Shown here: positions 63,559-64,000 of the stretch, piece by piece
Numbering within the stretch: the first letter of the stretch is position 1
Layout of the letters: each line of letters starts with the position of its first letter
Assembly (NCBI RefSeq): GCF_002258215.1
Contig: NZ_NEFY01000003.1
Span: 248,001-312,000, forward strand
Origin: Marinobacter vinifirmus
GTDB taxonomy: Bacteria > Pseudomonadota > Gammaproteobacteria > Pseudomonadales > Oleiphilaceae
Length of the DNA: 64,000 nt
Direction of reading: 5' to 3'
Notes under the pieces: model-generated
Database searches by the model: none
What the model was told of the DNA's origin: nothing
The model's input: the letters and a program-made list of their open reading frames with translations, nothing else
Program-made: the position numbers and the translations under genes

Positions 63559-64000
63559 TCAGCTTCCCGTTGCGCGCATATGCTGGACGTTGAACATCTG
63601 CGGCTTGGAGAGCTCCGGATCAACCTGACCTTTAAACTGTCCGGTTGTGCAATGGCTGGCCTGTACATCAATCATGCTGAACGCATCATCGATAGAGACA
63701 CCGGTACCTTTGTTCTTGGGCAGGTGATAGTCAGGGTGGGCCTGGCCGATGGTGAAGGTCTTCCACAGGCTGCCCTTGCGGTCGTAAGACACGGTCCGGG
63801 GAATAGTGAAGGTCTGTGCGTCCATATAATGAACGCGCTTCTGCAGCGGATGGCTGTCATCCACCGGAACGGCTTCCACCTCGTACACCTTGCGCAGTTG
63901 CCAGGTGATTTCCGGGAAACAACCACCCTGGCCATCAAAGGCAACAACCTGGTAGCCATCGTCGTCCTGGTGAGTCTCTGTATCGAGCTTCATGTCATTG
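63559..64000 (-). CDS. DUF1329 domain protein, C-terminal part
   Basis: The last 147 residues of a DUF1329 protein; the frame runs off the right edge, so the apparent Met at 63993 is internal. The segment WKTFTIGQAHPDYHLPKNKGTGVSI and the ending SKPQMFNVQHMRATGS fit the family. DUF1329 proteins are periplasmic or outer-membrane, often found next to DUF1302 and RND proteins in clusters for steroids or other hydrophobic substrates. That would suit the BVMO-containing island here. Function is unproven. Confidence 0.85.
   Translation of the reverse strand, partial: NDMKLDTETHQDDDGYQVVAFDGQGGCFPEITWQLRKVYEVEAVPVDDSHPLQKRVHYMDAQTFTIPRTVSYDRKGSLWKTFTIGQAHPDYHLPKNKGTGVSIDDAFSMIDVQASHCTTGQFKGQVDPELSKPQMFNVQHMRATGS

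Overview
The window looks like the chromosome of a marine, GC-rich gammaproteobacterium of the Marinobacter type. This is inferred from gene content and protein style, not from a marker gene: there is no rRNA or tRNA. Supporting features are a TeaABCD-type ectoine TRAP transporter, several polyamine, TRAP and TTT carboxylate importers, a type IV pilus ATPase, multihaem cytochromes and an oxidative catabolic island. Both ends cut through genes (a class III alcohol dehydrogenase on the left, a DUF1329 protein on the right). I see no insertion sequence, CRISPR array, prophage or tRNA.

Layout. 1-10.8 kb is housekeeping and signalling: formaldehyde dehydrogenase, a DJ-1/PfpI protein, a small solute-binding protein, a cytochrome b561 with a cytochrome c', a thioesterase, a PAS-GGDEF cyclase, YchJ, RarD, a beta-barrel protein, a LysR regulator facing a CDF-like transporter, and a SixA-CHAD fusion. 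10.9-20 kb is solute uptake: an orphan TRAP binding protein, then two adjacent polyamine ABC operons (potABCD and a D-A-B-C copy) separated by a perfect 25-bp inverted repeat. 20-31.8 kb holds a 7TM-GGDEF cyclase, an alanine/glycine symporter, the teaABCD-like ectoine operon, small enzymes, a MscS channel and a stand-alone ovothiol-type methyltransferase.

31.9-43.2 kb is a carboxylate block. A DcuSR-like two-component system faces tctCBA. A GntR regulator with two clear TTGGT/ACCAA operators faces the L-lactate permease and lutABC, so lactate is imported and oxidised to pyruvate under local control. 43.2-50.8 kb holds a nitroreductase, a dihaem peroxidase, and a periplasmic sulfur module (rhodanese, DsrE-like protein, octahaem tetrathionate-reductase-type cytochrome, cytochrome b), then a 1-Cys peroxiredoxin and a PilU-type ATPase.

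50.8-64 kb is the accessory part and the most interesting. A XylR/DmpR-family sigma-54 activator precedes a leftward operon of esterase, outer-membrane channel and Baeyer-Villiger monooxygenase. I find a well-formed -24/-12 promoter just upstream of the esterase. Divergent to it are an arylsulfatase and a porin-like protein, followed by an AraC regulator, an octahaem-TPR cytochrome, a membrane-anchored ABM-domain protein and a DUF1329 protein. The most economical reading is an inducible pathway that takes up a hydrophobic substrate, oxidises a ketone to an ester or lactone and hydrolyses it. Both the activator and the monooxygenase carry substitutions at hallmark residues, so the effector and substrate are probably not those of the textbook relatives.
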